A DNA stretch of 64,000 nucleotides, taken from NCBI GenBank assembly GCA_013368375.1, contig JAACJP010000010.1:248001-312000 (forward strand), read 5' to 3'. A program made the position numbers and the translations under genes. This stretch comes from Tricholomella constricta (Eukaryota > Basidiomycota > Agaricomycetes > Agaricales > Lyophyllaceae). This document shows, piece after piece, positions 23,101 to 34,717 of this stretch. Every line of letters starts with the position of its first letter. Within the stretch, counting starts at the first letter, position 1. Under the pieces are notes generated by a model. The model saw only the letters and a list, made by a program, of their open reading frames with translations. It was not told where the DNA came from and searched no databases.

Positions 23101-26100
23101 GCGGGGCAAGCAACCTCGCTTTCCAATGGAGATCAACGATAGGACTTTTGATCTCGTCCAGGATCAGCTCAAGTTACTCAGATACGACGGACATGTGGCC
23201 CTAAGCTGTGATGATACAAAATTACTGCCATCTTATCGGTTATACTGGGACAAAGAGGACGAAACACATTATCTGGTGGGCGGATCAGAAGGGAAGTTGA
23301 AGGTTGCAGACCCTGATCAAGTACAGAGGGTGTTGGATAACGCAAACTCTCGGAAAGCATCCAAGGTACGCTGCATTTAATTCTGGACTTCACACTTTAA
23401 ATGACACCTGTCAGGTCAGATTATGGTGCTTGACAATTCCAATAGTCAAGGTTACTCCAATCATTGTCGCGGTACTCCCCATTCCAGACAATCTCACTGC
23501 CGAAGATTTGTTCCCGCTCCTCAAGAAGGTCTTGGATGGGCTGATGGACAGGGGCATAAGGGTCGTCTCGTACGCTTGTGACGGAACTGAGGTTGAAAGG
23601 AAAGTGCAGCGGATGCTGCTTGATCTTGGTACAAAGGTCGAACGGGTCGTGAAGAATCCGTTTCCCAACAGACCCGACACTGTTTATCGATTCACCAAGT
23701 ATCGTCAACAGGCCATCTGCATAGTCCAGGATTCAAAGCACGCGCTCAAAACCTTTCGCAACAACCTGTTTTCCGGTGCAAGGCTCCTGACGATTGGAAA
23801 TACAACTGCCGCTTACCGACGAATTCGCCAAATGCTCGAAGATCAAGGCTGTCCCATTCCCAAGCGTGATGTCGAGAAATTGGATCGTCAAGATGACAAC
23901 GCCGCCTGTCGCCTTTTCTCAGCTGGTGTTCTCAAACATCTCATCGAGCATCACAGAGACAATTCTTTAGGCGAGATCATCTACCTTTTCGTATTTGGCG
24001 AACTCATCGACGCTTTCCAGAACCGGACGCTCAAACACGATGAGAGAATTCGGCTAGCGTTGCGCGCACGCTACTTCCTCGATGCATGGACAACCTACAT
24101 CGATGTTTGTCAGTACGACAAATCCCGCCATCACCTCTCCAGGGAGGCTCTCGATATATGCGACATCCTCATCGAAAGCCTTCTGGCCTTGGTAGTCATT
24201 CACCGCGACCATGTAGAGGGACTTGCACCACTTTTCCCATGGTTGCATTCCTCAGAGCCCTGTGAACACGTTTTTGGATCAGCTCGTCAAATTGTCAAAG
24301 ATTTCACCTTCTTGGACTTCATCTTCATGATCCCCAAGCTTCGCATCAAGCTACGTGAAGCAGTACTCTATGCCAAAGTATCAAACCCCAAGGCTACGGC
24401 TGTGGGGTATGCAATTACGTACTTCGACTACGCCGGAATCAACATTCTTGATGCGGCGGACTTCCCTCCAGACGAAGTATTTGACACCATGGGCAAGGCA
24501 GCAGCAGAGGATGTGGAAAGTCTGATGGGTTTGCTCGGAGTCAACCTCGTACAGCTTTATCGCATCAAGAACTTGCCTAGAGCCTTGATCAGGCCAACGT
24601 TCCCTCCAATCTCTTCTTGGTATTATCGTCACGCCGACATCGACGATTCTGAAGACGAATCAAATGAAGGCTTCAACAACATTGCAGACGATGACACCGA
24701 ACTTGACGAACCCGAAGAATTGGTCGCCGCAGACATTCAGCATTTAATTGCGCAAGATAGCCATGCCCCAGTCACTCGGAGCAATGCACTGGACTCGAAG
24801 ATGGAAACACTGGCAGTCGCGGCACTTTCAGTTGCAACCGACGATGCAATGAGGTTGTGAGTAGTTCATTTCGATAATTTTCATATGAACTAGTACTCAA
24901 GATTGACCAATTTCGCTAGGAATCGATTCGTCGAAGAAGGTGACGAGCAATTAGAAGATATCATGGCAGAGGAGTATCAGCACGTCGCCGAAATGCGTGA
25001 TCAACTTGCAACCCACTCCCGTCAGGCTCGCGTTCGACTCGCTGATGTTCAGTTAGACCAGTCTCAACTGTTGTCATCCGTCATTCATCGTCCCGCTGCT
25101 CCCCACCATCAGCTTAATCTCGACTCTCTGGTTCAACTACGTGAAGCACACCAGACAAAGAACGCAGCTCTTGGACTACGAACAAGGGAGGCAGCACCGT
25201 CTCGGGCGATCTCAGATGCCGATGCGACCAGAAAGGTCATTCGAGACCAGATGGAAATGGTCCTTCGGTCTGCCGACGAACGCCGTGGGGTTGGAACAGG
25301 CCTGGAACGAGCGCATCGCTGGAGAGAATCAGCTCAAGGAGGGAGGAATGGTGTTGTCGATGGGAAAAGCGCTTTGGCACCCAGTGCAGGGAACACTGCC
25401 AATGCCGTTGCTGTTGCCGAAACGACGGCCAAACAGGTGCAGCATTACATTCTCGGTTGCTATTCTGTACTCATACAGCTCCCTGCATTCTCAGGTGGAA
25501 CGCAAGCGTAAGAACGCGCTCAAGAAAGGTGGCCTTGTTGGTTCACCTTTTGAGATCGCCATCGACGCTCGCGTCACACCATTCCGACCGCTGCAACTCG
25601 ACGATTACGGAATTGTGTTCACTTATCTTGGACTTCGAATTGGGCGTAGTAAGTAATTCGATTATCTACCGTACACCCTGCTCAACGACTTTGCTTCAGT
25701 TATTACCATGTACTCTAAAACCGGTGGGAAGAATGGGAAACACGCCGCCATCACGGACAGCTCAAACATCTCTGCAATCTCTTACATGGGCCTTCAAATC
25801 TTCGAAAATCACCACGCTAATCACTTCAGTGCCTATCCTGAAGTCACGGTAATCATTAACACCAACCAATTTGCACTCATTCCACCCATCCGATTCCTCA
25901 TGGTAATGCCAGCGGCCGCTATCTCACTCCAACCAGATGGTGGATTCCATGTGAACAATGAATACATGGTTCACTTCCTTAGGTTCAAGACTTTGGAGTC
26001 CGAGTTGGAAGGTGTAATCAAGGCCTACAATGCACGAGGTAAAAATAAGAAGAATGCAACAGGGATCCCGGAGGAGGATGGAAATGGAGGTGGTATGGAT

Positions 26101-26106
26101 GATTGA
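20178..26106 (+). CDS. Ulp1-like cysteine protease - C2HC finger - DDE-like transposase fusion
   Basis: Start ATG 20178 (MNDSMSISDDDDTATFVERE). Exons 20178-21141, 21199-21479, 21536-22732, 22786-23039, 23095-23365, 23415-24856, 24920-25436, 25495-25648 and 25700-26106 sum to 5,487 nt, exactly 1,829 codons, all in phase. Residues about 290-380 are a C48 (Ulp1/SENP) core: FPLHVNGNHWIAG with His306, Asp323 and Gln364-x5-Cys370 in HAEQSDAHSCG, the spacing of true Ulp1 proteases. An acidic/Ser linker and basic patch follow. Residues 603-628 form C-x2-C-x17-H-x3-C, BED-like. Residues about 900-1300 resemble an RNase-H-fold transposase: LSCDDTKLLP (Asp938/939), PIIVAVLPIPDNL, SYACDGTEVER (Asp1045), and SEPCEHVFGSARQ (Glu1270/1273) in a helical block. 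The tail has coiled-coil segments, a basic KRKNALKKGG stretch, and LRIGR...VITMYSKTGGKNGKHA. Activity and catalytic residue choice are inference. Confidence 0.85.
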
Positions 26107-26268
26107 AATGGATTTCGCGCGCTCAATATGTAATTTACACTTCGAGAACTCGTCTATACCCTTCATTTATTCTTCACGCAGCTAAACGGACCGCTGAAAA
26201 GCGAAAAAGCGAGCGAGAGAGAGAAAAAAACCGAATTTAAGCGCTTTTTTTCTAGGTCAGTTGATTAA

Positions 26269-26353
26269 TCCGGACAAAAAGGTCAACTCGGCGGTACCTT
26301 AGATTTATTCCGGACAAAATCCTCTGAATTCACTCGAAAACAATCCGGACAAA
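26269..26353 (+). repeat. Right subterminal TCCGGACAAA repeats
   Basis: Three copies at 26269, 26309 and 26344, in the same orientation as the left-end copies instead of mirrored. Confidence 0.75.
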
Positions 26354-26370
26354 AGCGCCCTCTTGAAAAT

Positions 26371-26400
26371 CTAACCTCCACCAAGATTTTCCGGGGTCCT
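26371..26400 (-). repeat. Right terminal inverted repeat, 30 bp
   Basis: Starts CTAACCTCCACCAAG and ends CCGGGGTCCT; followed directly by the GGGCGCGG duplication. Confidence 0.95.
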
Positions 26401-26602
26401 GGGCGCGGAGATGATGGGCGTTCGGAATCAGGAAGCGTGGTTCTTGCTGACACGACCCCGAAGCGCGTTCCTCCCTCATCCCGTGCCTCCGTTCGGAGGA
26501 CTTTCAGCTGCGGGCCCCTTATTCTTGATACAGAACCCGTCATTTGTCACGTGATCTCCATCGCGTCGCGTCGCACGGTCCTCATTGGACTACCCACCAT
26601 CC

Positions 26603-28711
26603 ATGTCCACGAAATCGCGCATCCCGCAACCAAAGCCCAGCGCTCACGAAACCTCAGCTCCTGACGTAGTCCAGGTGCACTCGGCCCTCCTGGCCCTCGG
26701 TGCGCCCCCGATCGCGCTCGAAGACTTCACACGGCTGTACCACGGCCCCTTCGCGGACGTGCTCGCCTTCCTTAGCGTGCACATAAAGGGAAGGAAGCGC
26801 GCGGCGGGTGATCGGTGGAAGATAGAGAGGTGCGTGGACCCGTGTATGGGGGTTCCTGGATTCTGGATCCCCCCGTGTTGTGTACTCAATTTGAATTTGG
26901 GTACATAGGATACGATCAGCCCGCACCGCGACGCACATCCCACGGCCGACGGGGAACGAGAACGAGGATCCTACACGCTCCCCCACCGATCGTGCGCTGG
27001 TTGTCCTGGGCAGTGCACGACGCACGGCTAACGCGCACCGTGCACAGCTCGGGGAGCGGCAGGCCGCGCATATGCAGTCACGTACGTATGCGATTGTAGG
27101 CCTAGTCTGCACGTAATTGTACTGACGATGGAGGCAGAACACGAGCTCTCGGAACTGCGTTTGTCCTTGGCGGCGAGACGCCGGACCGCGCTACTACTGC
27201 ATACTTTGGAGACGAGGGAGCGCCTGAGGGTGGACAGGTGGAGGGAGGCAGTGAAGATGCTGCAAAGACTGAGGTGTGTTCTGCATTCTGGCTCTGTTTT
27301 ATTGACATGAAGATTGGGCTGGCGTTCAGGAACCAGGCGATGAAGGACGTGTGCAGGTCGTCGACATTGTCGAGTAACAACGTTTATTTAGCGGTAAGCC
27401 ATTGATTACAGCACGTCGGTTCCTAGTCATATCCCCCCTCCAGCCTCACGCTCCGCCGCCCCCTGGACCACCCATACGCACACTGACGCACGAAACGCTC
27501 ACTGTGCGTATCCCCTCCCCCTCTCGCCTGCATCCGACATTGAATATCCGCTAAAATAGAACCTACACTCGTATCACCTCCGGCTTACGCGCCTCGTCGA
27601 GACGCAGGCCGCACACGAGCCGAGTACACTGCTCATGGCGCGCTTGCGTCAGCGGCTCGCGAAAATAAGGGGGCCCAAGGCGGATGCTGAGGAGCTGCTG
27701 TGAGTCGTCATCGTTGACCTTGTTCCTATCTCTTGTCCTTGGTTGTTGCTGATGGGCTGTGTAGGGAAAGATGCTGTTCGGTCGCACGGGCTAGGGCGGG
27801 GCGCGCATTGCGCTATAAGCCTGCTCAGGAGCTCCGCCCAGAGAAGGTGACTAGGGAAGAGTTAGAAGGTAAGGCGGAAAAGAATGTGCGTGATGCCTTT
27901 TTGTAAGTGTGTGTGTATAGTGTGATCTAACGCGTGGTCGTGGATAGAGAGCGAAGAGGGAGGAGCTGCAGCAGCTGTCGGATCATGCGGTCGCGCTGGG
28001 GTTCTTGTGCGAGCATCTCATCGCATCGGTGAGTAGTACGCTGAGCGGAGGGAAGGAGGCTAATGCCAGTGGTGAACGTAGATATCCGTGTTTGTAGAGC
28101 GAACCGCGCCTGTCCTGAGGGCGTCGGTGGAAGAGGAGGCGCGGCTCGCAAAGGGTTATGTTGATGTGCTGCGGCTACGGATCTGTGCCGGAGACACAGA
28201 GGGGCGGGGGCATGAGAGGGACGGCAGCTTCGTTGAGGATGTCCAGAGAGCGTGTGGGATACGGGTTCCGAATGTAAGTTGCGTTGAATCGCGTACTGAA
28301 TGACTGGGAGCTGACCGGACTCAGGATCCGAAGGAGGTCATACACGGAGTTGAGAGGCTCTTGCAGAGGAGTAAGTGGACCCGACTCCCGAGGGTATCCG
28401 TGCTGGCACTGACATCTGTATACCTAATAGGCGGCCAGCAATCGTCACTTATCACTTCTATCACGAGCCTCCGTGCACCGGCGCAGACCTCGGAGGAGGA
28501 AGCATTGATCGGTGAGAGACGCGTCCCTGTGGGTGATACGTATTGTGATCTGACGGAAACACGGGCAGCTGCTTATCACGCGGGTCTTGAGAGCGTCGAG
28601 GATCGGGCGCGGAGGCTGTTAACGCGCAAGGCGGACAAGGCGGCGCTGGGGGAGACGCTTGTGCGGGATATTGAGAGGCTTAAGGGGGATCTACGGACGA
28701 TTGTAGGGTAA
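26603..28711 (+). CDS. Coiled-coil protein of unknown function, many short exons
   Basis: Start ATG 26603 (MSTKSRIPQPKPSAHETSAP). The first exon codes a compact helical domain (VVQVHSALLALGAPPIALED, FTRLYHGPFADVLAFLSVHI, KGRKRAAGDRW). Later exons, joined at good GT..AG pairs, code heptad-rich helices: NAHRAQLGERQAAHMQS, AEHELSELRLSLAARRRTAL, VDRWREAVKMLQRLR, LMARLRQRLAKIRGPKADAE, KREELQQLSDHAVALGFLCE and EDRARRLLTRKADKAALGET, ending IERLKGDLRTIVG at TAA/TAG 28711. A small N-terminal domain then a long coiled coil resembles augmin- or kinetochore-type structural proteins, but I recognise no specific family. Exon edges between 26840 and 28000 are approximate. The 6.6-kb transposon ends only about 200 bp upstream and may have displaced its promoter. 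Confidence 0.6.
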
Positions 28712-29050
28712 TCAGGGATGGTGCAGGTACAAACATTGACAATATTGTCGGGTAGATAGTATAGACAACTCCATCGGCATGGGCAGTGGGGCAATATTAC
28801 CGTGCTTGTCCGAAAGTGTCCGCGGGGTAGCCGTTGGTTCATCGTTGACAACGTCGGCGGCGCGTCACGGAAGTATGTTGACCAGCGCGCAGCTTATCTA
28901 AGGCTTTCGGCATAATACGCACGCTGCGATTGGCTCGCGCGGGCTCCGGCATCGCACAATTCACGTGCAACAAATGCATAAATTTGTTGGGATTTCGAGG
29001 TCCGGAAGTCTCCATTGCATCTTCATCCTTCTCCGCCATCGTCGCCGACG
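28712..29050. other. Intergenic region upstream of aconitase
   Basis: About 340 bases holding the 3' end of the coiled-coil gene and the aconitase promoter. No further gene seen. Confidence 0.5.
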
Positions 29051-32014
29051 ATGCTCAACCTCTCCCACAGGACTGCCAGCGCAGTGCGTGCCCTCCAGCG
29101 CCTCGCTGCGGGCATGGCCACTGCTGCCCCCCGCATTGGCGACACCAAAGTGCCAATGTCGCTCCTTGAAAAAGGCGCGTACATCAACTACCAGCGCATT
29201 GAGGACAACCTTGCCATTGTCCGCGAGAGGTCTGTCCTGTCTTGTCGTATCAGTCCATCTTTCTCATTTATTTTTCAAAGGTTGGGACGCCCTCTGACGC
29301 TCTCAGAAAAGATCTTGTACGGGCATCTTGACGACCCCCATGGACAAGTCATCGAGCGCGGTGTCAGCTACCTCAAGCTGCGCCCCGACGTGAGTGAAAC
29401 GTCTAGCTAGTTTGCATGAGTTATTGACCCGTTTTGCAGCGAGTTGCGTGCCAGGATGCGACCGCACAGGTCAGTTGCCTTTTCAACGTTACTCACTTGT
29501 TCCAAACTGACGTAATGCACCAGATGGCGCTACTTCAATTCATGTCCGCAGGCATGGACACCGCTGCTGTCCCCACTACTGTCCACTGCGACCATCTTAT
29601 CGAAGCCCAGGTCGGCGGTGTTAAGGATTTGGCCCGCGCCATCGAGATTAACAAGGAGGTTTACGACTTTTTGGCAACCGCTACCGCAAAGGTTTGTCGT
29701 GGACTTTGGCACGTAGTCCATACACTCACTCACTGTATCTCTTGCAGTACGGTCTTGGCTTCTGGAAACCCGGCTCTGGCATTATCCACCAAATTCTTCT
29801 CGAGAACTATGCATTCCCCGGTGGTCTCATGATTGGTACTGACTCGCACACGCCTAATGCTGGTGGTCTTGGTATGGTAGCTTGTGGTGTCGGTGGAGCG
29901 GATGCCGTTGACGTCATGGCCGATATTCCTTGGGAGCTCAAGTGCCCTAAGGTGATTGGTGTCAACCTAGTTGGCAAGATCAGCGGATGGACCACTCCTA
30001 AGGGTAAGCAGAGTTCATCTTTATTGACTTCGTCGTGTACTTATCCTTCAATAGATGTCATTCTTAAGGTTGCAGGCATTCTCACCGTCAAGGGTGGTAC
30101 TGGCGCTATCGTCGAATACAAGGGTCCTGGCGTAGAGTCCATCTCTTGCACTGGCATGGCCACTATCTGTAACATGGGTGCTGAAATTGGCGCGACCACC
30201 TCCGTCTTCCCCTTCAACAAACGCATGACAGACTACCTCAACGCCACTAAACGCCATGAAATTGCCAAGTACGCTCAACGCTTCTCCCACAATCTGCGTG
30301 CCGACGAAAACTCCGAATACGACAACCACATCGAAATCGTACGTCCTTGCTTTTAGACCATTATTAAAACGCTTCTAACCCGTCCCACAGAACTTGTCTG
30401 AGCTCGAGCCTCACATTAACGGTCCATTCACTCCCGATCTCGCTACCCCTATCTCCAAGTTCGCCGAGGCGGTCAAGGAGAACAAGTGGCCCGAGGAGCT
30501 CAAGGTTGCACTTATCGGTTCATGCACCAACTCTTCGTACGAGGATATGTCCCGCGCCGCATCCATCGCCCAGGAAGCCGCGACGCACGGTCTCGAGGTC
30601 AAGAGTCAGTTCACTATCACCCCCGGATCCGAGCAGGTTCGCGCCACCATCGAGCGTGATGGTCAAATCGGTGCCTTTGAAGATGTCGGTGGACTCGTCC
30701 TTGCCAACGCTTGTGGACCTTGTATCGGCCAGTGGGATCGCAAGGACGTCAAGATGGGCGAGCCTAACTCCAGTGCGTCTCTTAATCATGCGAACACCCA
30801 GGTTTCTTAGCTGACCACATTTCAGTTATCACGTCGTACAACCGCAACTTCACCGGCCGCAATGACGCGAACCCCGCCACGCACGCCTTTGTCGCCTCCC
30901 CGGACATCGTCACCGCCATGGCCTTCGCTGGGAACCTTTCCTTCAACCCCCTCACCGACTCCCTTACCGGCTCTGATGGCAAGCCCTTCAGGTTCTCTGA
31001 CCCTTCCGGCAACGAGCTCCCGCCCCGTGGCTACGACCCCGGCCAGGACACCTTCCAACCTCCACCCGCGGACCGCGCTACCGTCCAGGTCGCCGTTGAC
31101 CCCAAGTCTGAACGCCTCCAGCTCCTCCAGCCCTTCAAGCCCTGGGACGGAAACACCCCTAAAGATCTTCCAGTCCTTATCAAGGTCCATGGCAAGTGCA
31201 GTACGTATCGAGTAGCTTGTGTCCGAGGAGCTGGTTTCCTGATGATGTGTTGTTTTTCCTGCAGCTACTGATCACATCTCCGCCGGCGGTCCCTGGTTGA
31301 AGTACCGTGGTCACCTCCAGAACATCTCCCGTGCGTTTTGATCAAATAATCCATTTTACTGCCTCATGCTCACCCACACGTCTATCAACAGAGAACTGCC
31401 TTATCGGCGCCATTAACGCTGAGAACGGCGAAGCCAACAAGGTCAAGAACCAGCTTACCGGCGAGTACAGCGGCGTCCCGCAGGTAGCCGCGGACTACCG
31501 CGACAAGGGCATCAAATGGGTCGTCGTCGGTGACCACAACTACGGTGAGGGTTCATCCCGCGAACACGCAGCCCTCGAGCCGCGCTACCTTGGTGGCCTC
31601 GCCATCATCGTCCGCTCATTCGCGCGTATCCACGAGACCAACTTGAAGAAGCAGGGCATGCTTGCGCTCACGTTTGTTGACCCCGCGGACTATGACAAGG
31701 TCAAGCCTAGCGATCGGGTGGATATCTTGGGGCTGGAGAGCTTTGCACCTGGCAAGGATCTGACGATGAGGCTGCGTCATGAGAATGGGTCGACCGAGGT
31801 AGGTTGTGTGTGGTCTTTTTGATGGCGTGTCATGCTGACTGGATGTAGGATATCCCCCTCGCGCACTCGTTCAATGAGGGCCAGATTGGGTGGTTCAAGG
31901 CCGGCTCTGCTCTTAACCTCGTGCGTGCCCTTCCTTTCCTCGTCCCTCGCATCACGTCCGCTGACACTCATTCGCCCGATGCAGATGGCCGCTAAAGCAA
32001 AAGGCCAGGCATAA
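29051..32014 (+). CDS. ACO1: Aconitate hydratase, mitochondrial
   Basis: Isomerises citrate to isocitrate in the TCA cycle, using a [4Fe-4S] cluster. Start ATG 29051 ([20 protein letters not shown]) gives an Arg/Ser-rich, acid-free presequence typical of matrix import. Recognisable blocks: [77 protein letters not shown], the first cluster Cys in [13 protein letters not shown], the Cys pair CGPCIGQW, the [11 protein letters not shown] substrate loop, [36 protein letters not shown] with the catalytic Ser/Arg, and the C-terminal [19 protein letters not shown] count eleven introns, mostly 50-70 nt, e.g. around 29229-29280, 30003-30054 and 31200-31265. Stop TAA 32012-32014. All family landmarks are present and in order. 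Confidence 0.96.
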
Positions 32015-32883
32015 GCCGCACGCCGCACACTGATCCCAGGCCGGATCTAAATGTCGAATGAATGAATGAATGACGAAGAGAACGACGACACCTTCCCCAT
32101 GCAGCTGCAGGTTTTTTTCGCTCTCGAGGGAACGGATGAACGATGCGATGCGGTGGTGTCGGTGTCGTGCGTGAAGTGATTTCTGGCTCGTTCTATCATC
32201 TCTCTTTTATTTTTTTGTATCGTGTCTTGAGCTTGCAGTGTCGTTCCCGTTGCGCATGCTTAATTACTTATCTAGTGAGATTGCAATACATTAAAAGTAT
32301 CGATTCGGTTTGCGTGTGGCCATGGAAGAGAGTACGGATTGAATTCAGGTTCGCACATGAGGGTATATGAAAGTACTACCTCCAGGGCCGCGTACTTACT
32401 ACACACATGGCATCGAGGGGACGTCTTGCCTTCGTTCGACAAGGAGGGGCAAGTGGATATGAGGGGTGGGAGAACAAAAAGAGGCCAAGTCTAAGGGACT
32501 AACGAGCTCTGAGTAAGTTGGGAAAGGAAAGCAGGACGAAACGAAATCTAACCTAACGAGCTCCGAGTAAGTTGGAAGGAAAGCACGACGAGAGAAATAA
32601 AGCCATGGAGCGAAGCATAAATAAGTAAGAAGGATGAATGTGACCAGTTGCGAACGTGCAAGGTGAGAACAAGGAAAAGTGAGACGCGACGCGCGACAGA
32701 TCATCGACTCCATTGCCGGCATAGACTTTGGTCAAAGCTTTTGACCACTTCAGCTTTTTGTTTATTTATTGCATGCCCTAAGTTCGGTTGGCTTCAGATG
32801 CAGATTGGAACATCGTCCGAAATATGGACTACATTACGCAAGCTAGATCTGCCTCATATACAATTGGCACACGGGCGCCGCGC
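32015..32883. other. Convergent intergenic region
   Basis: About 870 bases between the aconitase and lactonohydrolase stops. It contains an imperfect tandem repeat (listed separately) and T-rich stretches; no gene supported. Confidence 0.5.
32499..32591 (+). repeat. Imperfect two-copy tandem repeat, period about 54 bp
   Basis: CTAACGAGCTCTGAGTAAG at 32499 recurs as CTAACGAGCTCCGAGTAAG at 32553; similarity continues about 40 bases with a few changes. Function unknown. Confidence 0.7.
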
Positions 32884-34717
32884 CTACGGTGAGATCGGAG
32901 CGATACCCTGCGCAGCGATGTCCGCCACAAAGATCTTCGTCTCGGCGAGGATGACGAGCCGCCCGCGCGTCGTAAAGACCATGTTGGCCGTTGTCATTCC
33001 CGAGAAGAATTTACCCAACAGGGTGCCTTCGTCGTTCCATACCTGAGGGGAGGGCATCAGTAAGTCTGGGGTGTACTAAAGACCAGGAGCCTTGGGACTG
33101 CGAATTTGAAGGAGCGGGGACGAGAGAGTGAGAGCGGGGATTTGGCTTACCTGGACGCCGTCTCCGCAACCGGAGTACACGTTCCCTTTGAGGTCGACCT
33201 GCAGGCCGTCAGGTATGCCGGTGTCGACGTAGGCGAATACGCGGCGGTTTTTGAACACGTGCGTGCGGGCGTCGACGTCAAATGCGTAGCTGTGGAGCGA
33301 GAGTCGTCAGTTGAGAGTAAGTATGTGCATCAACATGTGCAGCTGCATGACAAGCATCGTGATGAGATGTGTCCCTTTGATCATGATGGCGAGATCACGG
33401 GGGGAGAAAAGCCTATTATAGAGAGCAGCTCACTGACATCGTTGCAGGCTCCGTCTGATTGAACCCTAGGAACCCGCCAGCAGCCCCGGTATCTGTGCTG
33501 TGAACGGTGGAGTTGTCGTGATGCGCGCATGTTTATGTTCGACGAGCGACATACATGTAGGCGGTTTTCCCGTCAGCTGTGAATGCGATCCCGTTGCATT
33601 TGTCGAAGTCGGTCGCCACGACCCAGACTGCGCCTGATTCGGGATCGAAGCGATAGACCTGGTTCGGCAGAAGGGGGTTCGGGCGGAAGTGAATGAGAAA
33701 GCCGTAACTGTGGGCATAAGGGGAGAAGAAGAGGTACGCGTGAGTATGACGAGACACGAGGTGATGAAGAGCGCGCTAGATAGTTATGCAGCATGTACCC
33801 ACTCCACGTCCGTAAAAAACAACTTCCCGCTCGGGTGCACTTTGATATCGTTCAGAGAGTTGAATTGGCGGCCGAAGAAATTGTCCAAGAGCACGGTGAC
33901 ATTGTGTGGGGCTTTGGGATTAACAAGGGCGATTGATGGTGGGCGAGGCCCGCGTCCGGACGTGCTGAGCAGGAGCGATGATCGATATGGTCCTGTTCCT
34001 CCATTTGTCATTTGGATGGTATCCGGAAGGTCGAGCTGGGTCGAGTTCGTCCCATGGCGTGAACGGGCAATGTCAAGATATCGATTTGCCGATAACTTAC
34101 GAATGTGACAGGGACATTGATGACGCTGTCATTGGCAGCTAACGCGGTGTCGACGTCCTTCAAGCTGATCTTACCAACCACGTTGTTGTGTTCCAGATCA
34201 CTCATCCCCAGAAGGCCTCCATCGTTACTTGCAAAGAAAACCTCATCCGTGGCAGCCACGTAGATGGGCGCCTCGTGTGCAAAGGCAAAGGTTGCGTTGG
34301 AGGCGACTTCACGGATGGAAGGATTGGGTCCAAGGATCGATAGGAACGATGGATCAAATATTTGAAAGAAAGGAGGAGCCGTTGAAGTCGGATTGAAGAA
34401 CGTGTCAAAGGATGACTCTCGGAACGTTGTATTGGTGCCACCAAGAACAGCAAAGGACTTGGGATCTATGAACTGTTGATAAAAAGAGGTCAACCCAGGC
34501 TGAGACGAATCAAAAGTTCAAAGCTATTCACCACGGATTGAGCTGGGAGCTTAAAGGGTTTAACCAACTGGCTGCTGCTTAATCCGTCACGGGCGAGCAC
34601 AGCTACCCCGTAAGCAACGGCACAGATGAAGATGGATGATATAGCCATATTCCTTATCCTTGAGGTAGATGGGGACTTCCGCTCATGGCGACCACGGTCG
34701 CCATTTAAGTCAACCAT
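32884..34717 (-). CDS. SMP-30/gluconolactonase-family lactonohydrolase, membrane-anchored
   Basis: Beta-propeller esterase family that hydrolyses lactones; substrate not predictable. Start ATG 34717 (MVDLNGDRGRHERKSPSTSR): a basic N terminus then a hydrophobic helix MAISSIFICAVAYGVAVLA, giving a signal anchor, so the enzyme probably faces the secretory lumen or outside. Spliced body: FIDPKSFAVLGGTNTTFRES, PIYVAATDEVFFASNDGG, LDLPDTIQMTNGGTGPYRSS, NSLNDIKVHPSGKLFFTDVE (metal-site Asn/Asp of SMP-30), YGFLIHFRPNPLLPNQVYRF, KCNGIAFTADGKTAYMY (second conserved Asn), PDGLQVDLKGNVYSGCGDGV (third metal Asp), and TANMVFTTRGRLVILAE, ending GIAPISP at TAG 32884. This order matches fungal lactonohydrolases throughout. 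Several N-x-T/S sites fit secretion. Confidence 0.88.

Larger units (their letters stand above)
19773..26400 (+). mobile_element. Complete 6.6-kb DNA transposon with Ulp1-protease/transposase fusion
   Basis: 6,628 bp, bounded by 30-bp inverted repeats identical at all positions (19773-19802, 26371-26400) and flanked by an 8-bp direct duplication GGGCGCGG (19765-19772 and 26401-26408). The single internal gene is open through all nine exons. Seven subterminal TCCGGACAWW motifs lie just inside the ends. Perfect termini, an exact duplication and an intact frame point to a recent insertion. Eight-base duplications are known for hAT, P and Zisupton/KDZ-type elements; I see no hAT dimerisation motif and no KDZ cysteine cluster, so the superfamily stays open. 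The right end is 203 bp upstream of the start of the coiled-coil gene at 26603. Confidence 0.92.

Noticed and set aside
22786..26106. A second, separate transposase gene inside the 6.6-kb element
   Set aside because: All nine exons join in phase with good splice sites and no plausible intervening stop or promoter, so one gene is simpler; RNA evidence could change this.
19773..26400. hAT superfamily assignment from the 8-bp duplication
   Set aside because: No hAT C-terminal dimerisation motif was visible and the 30-bp ends do not look like short hAT termini.
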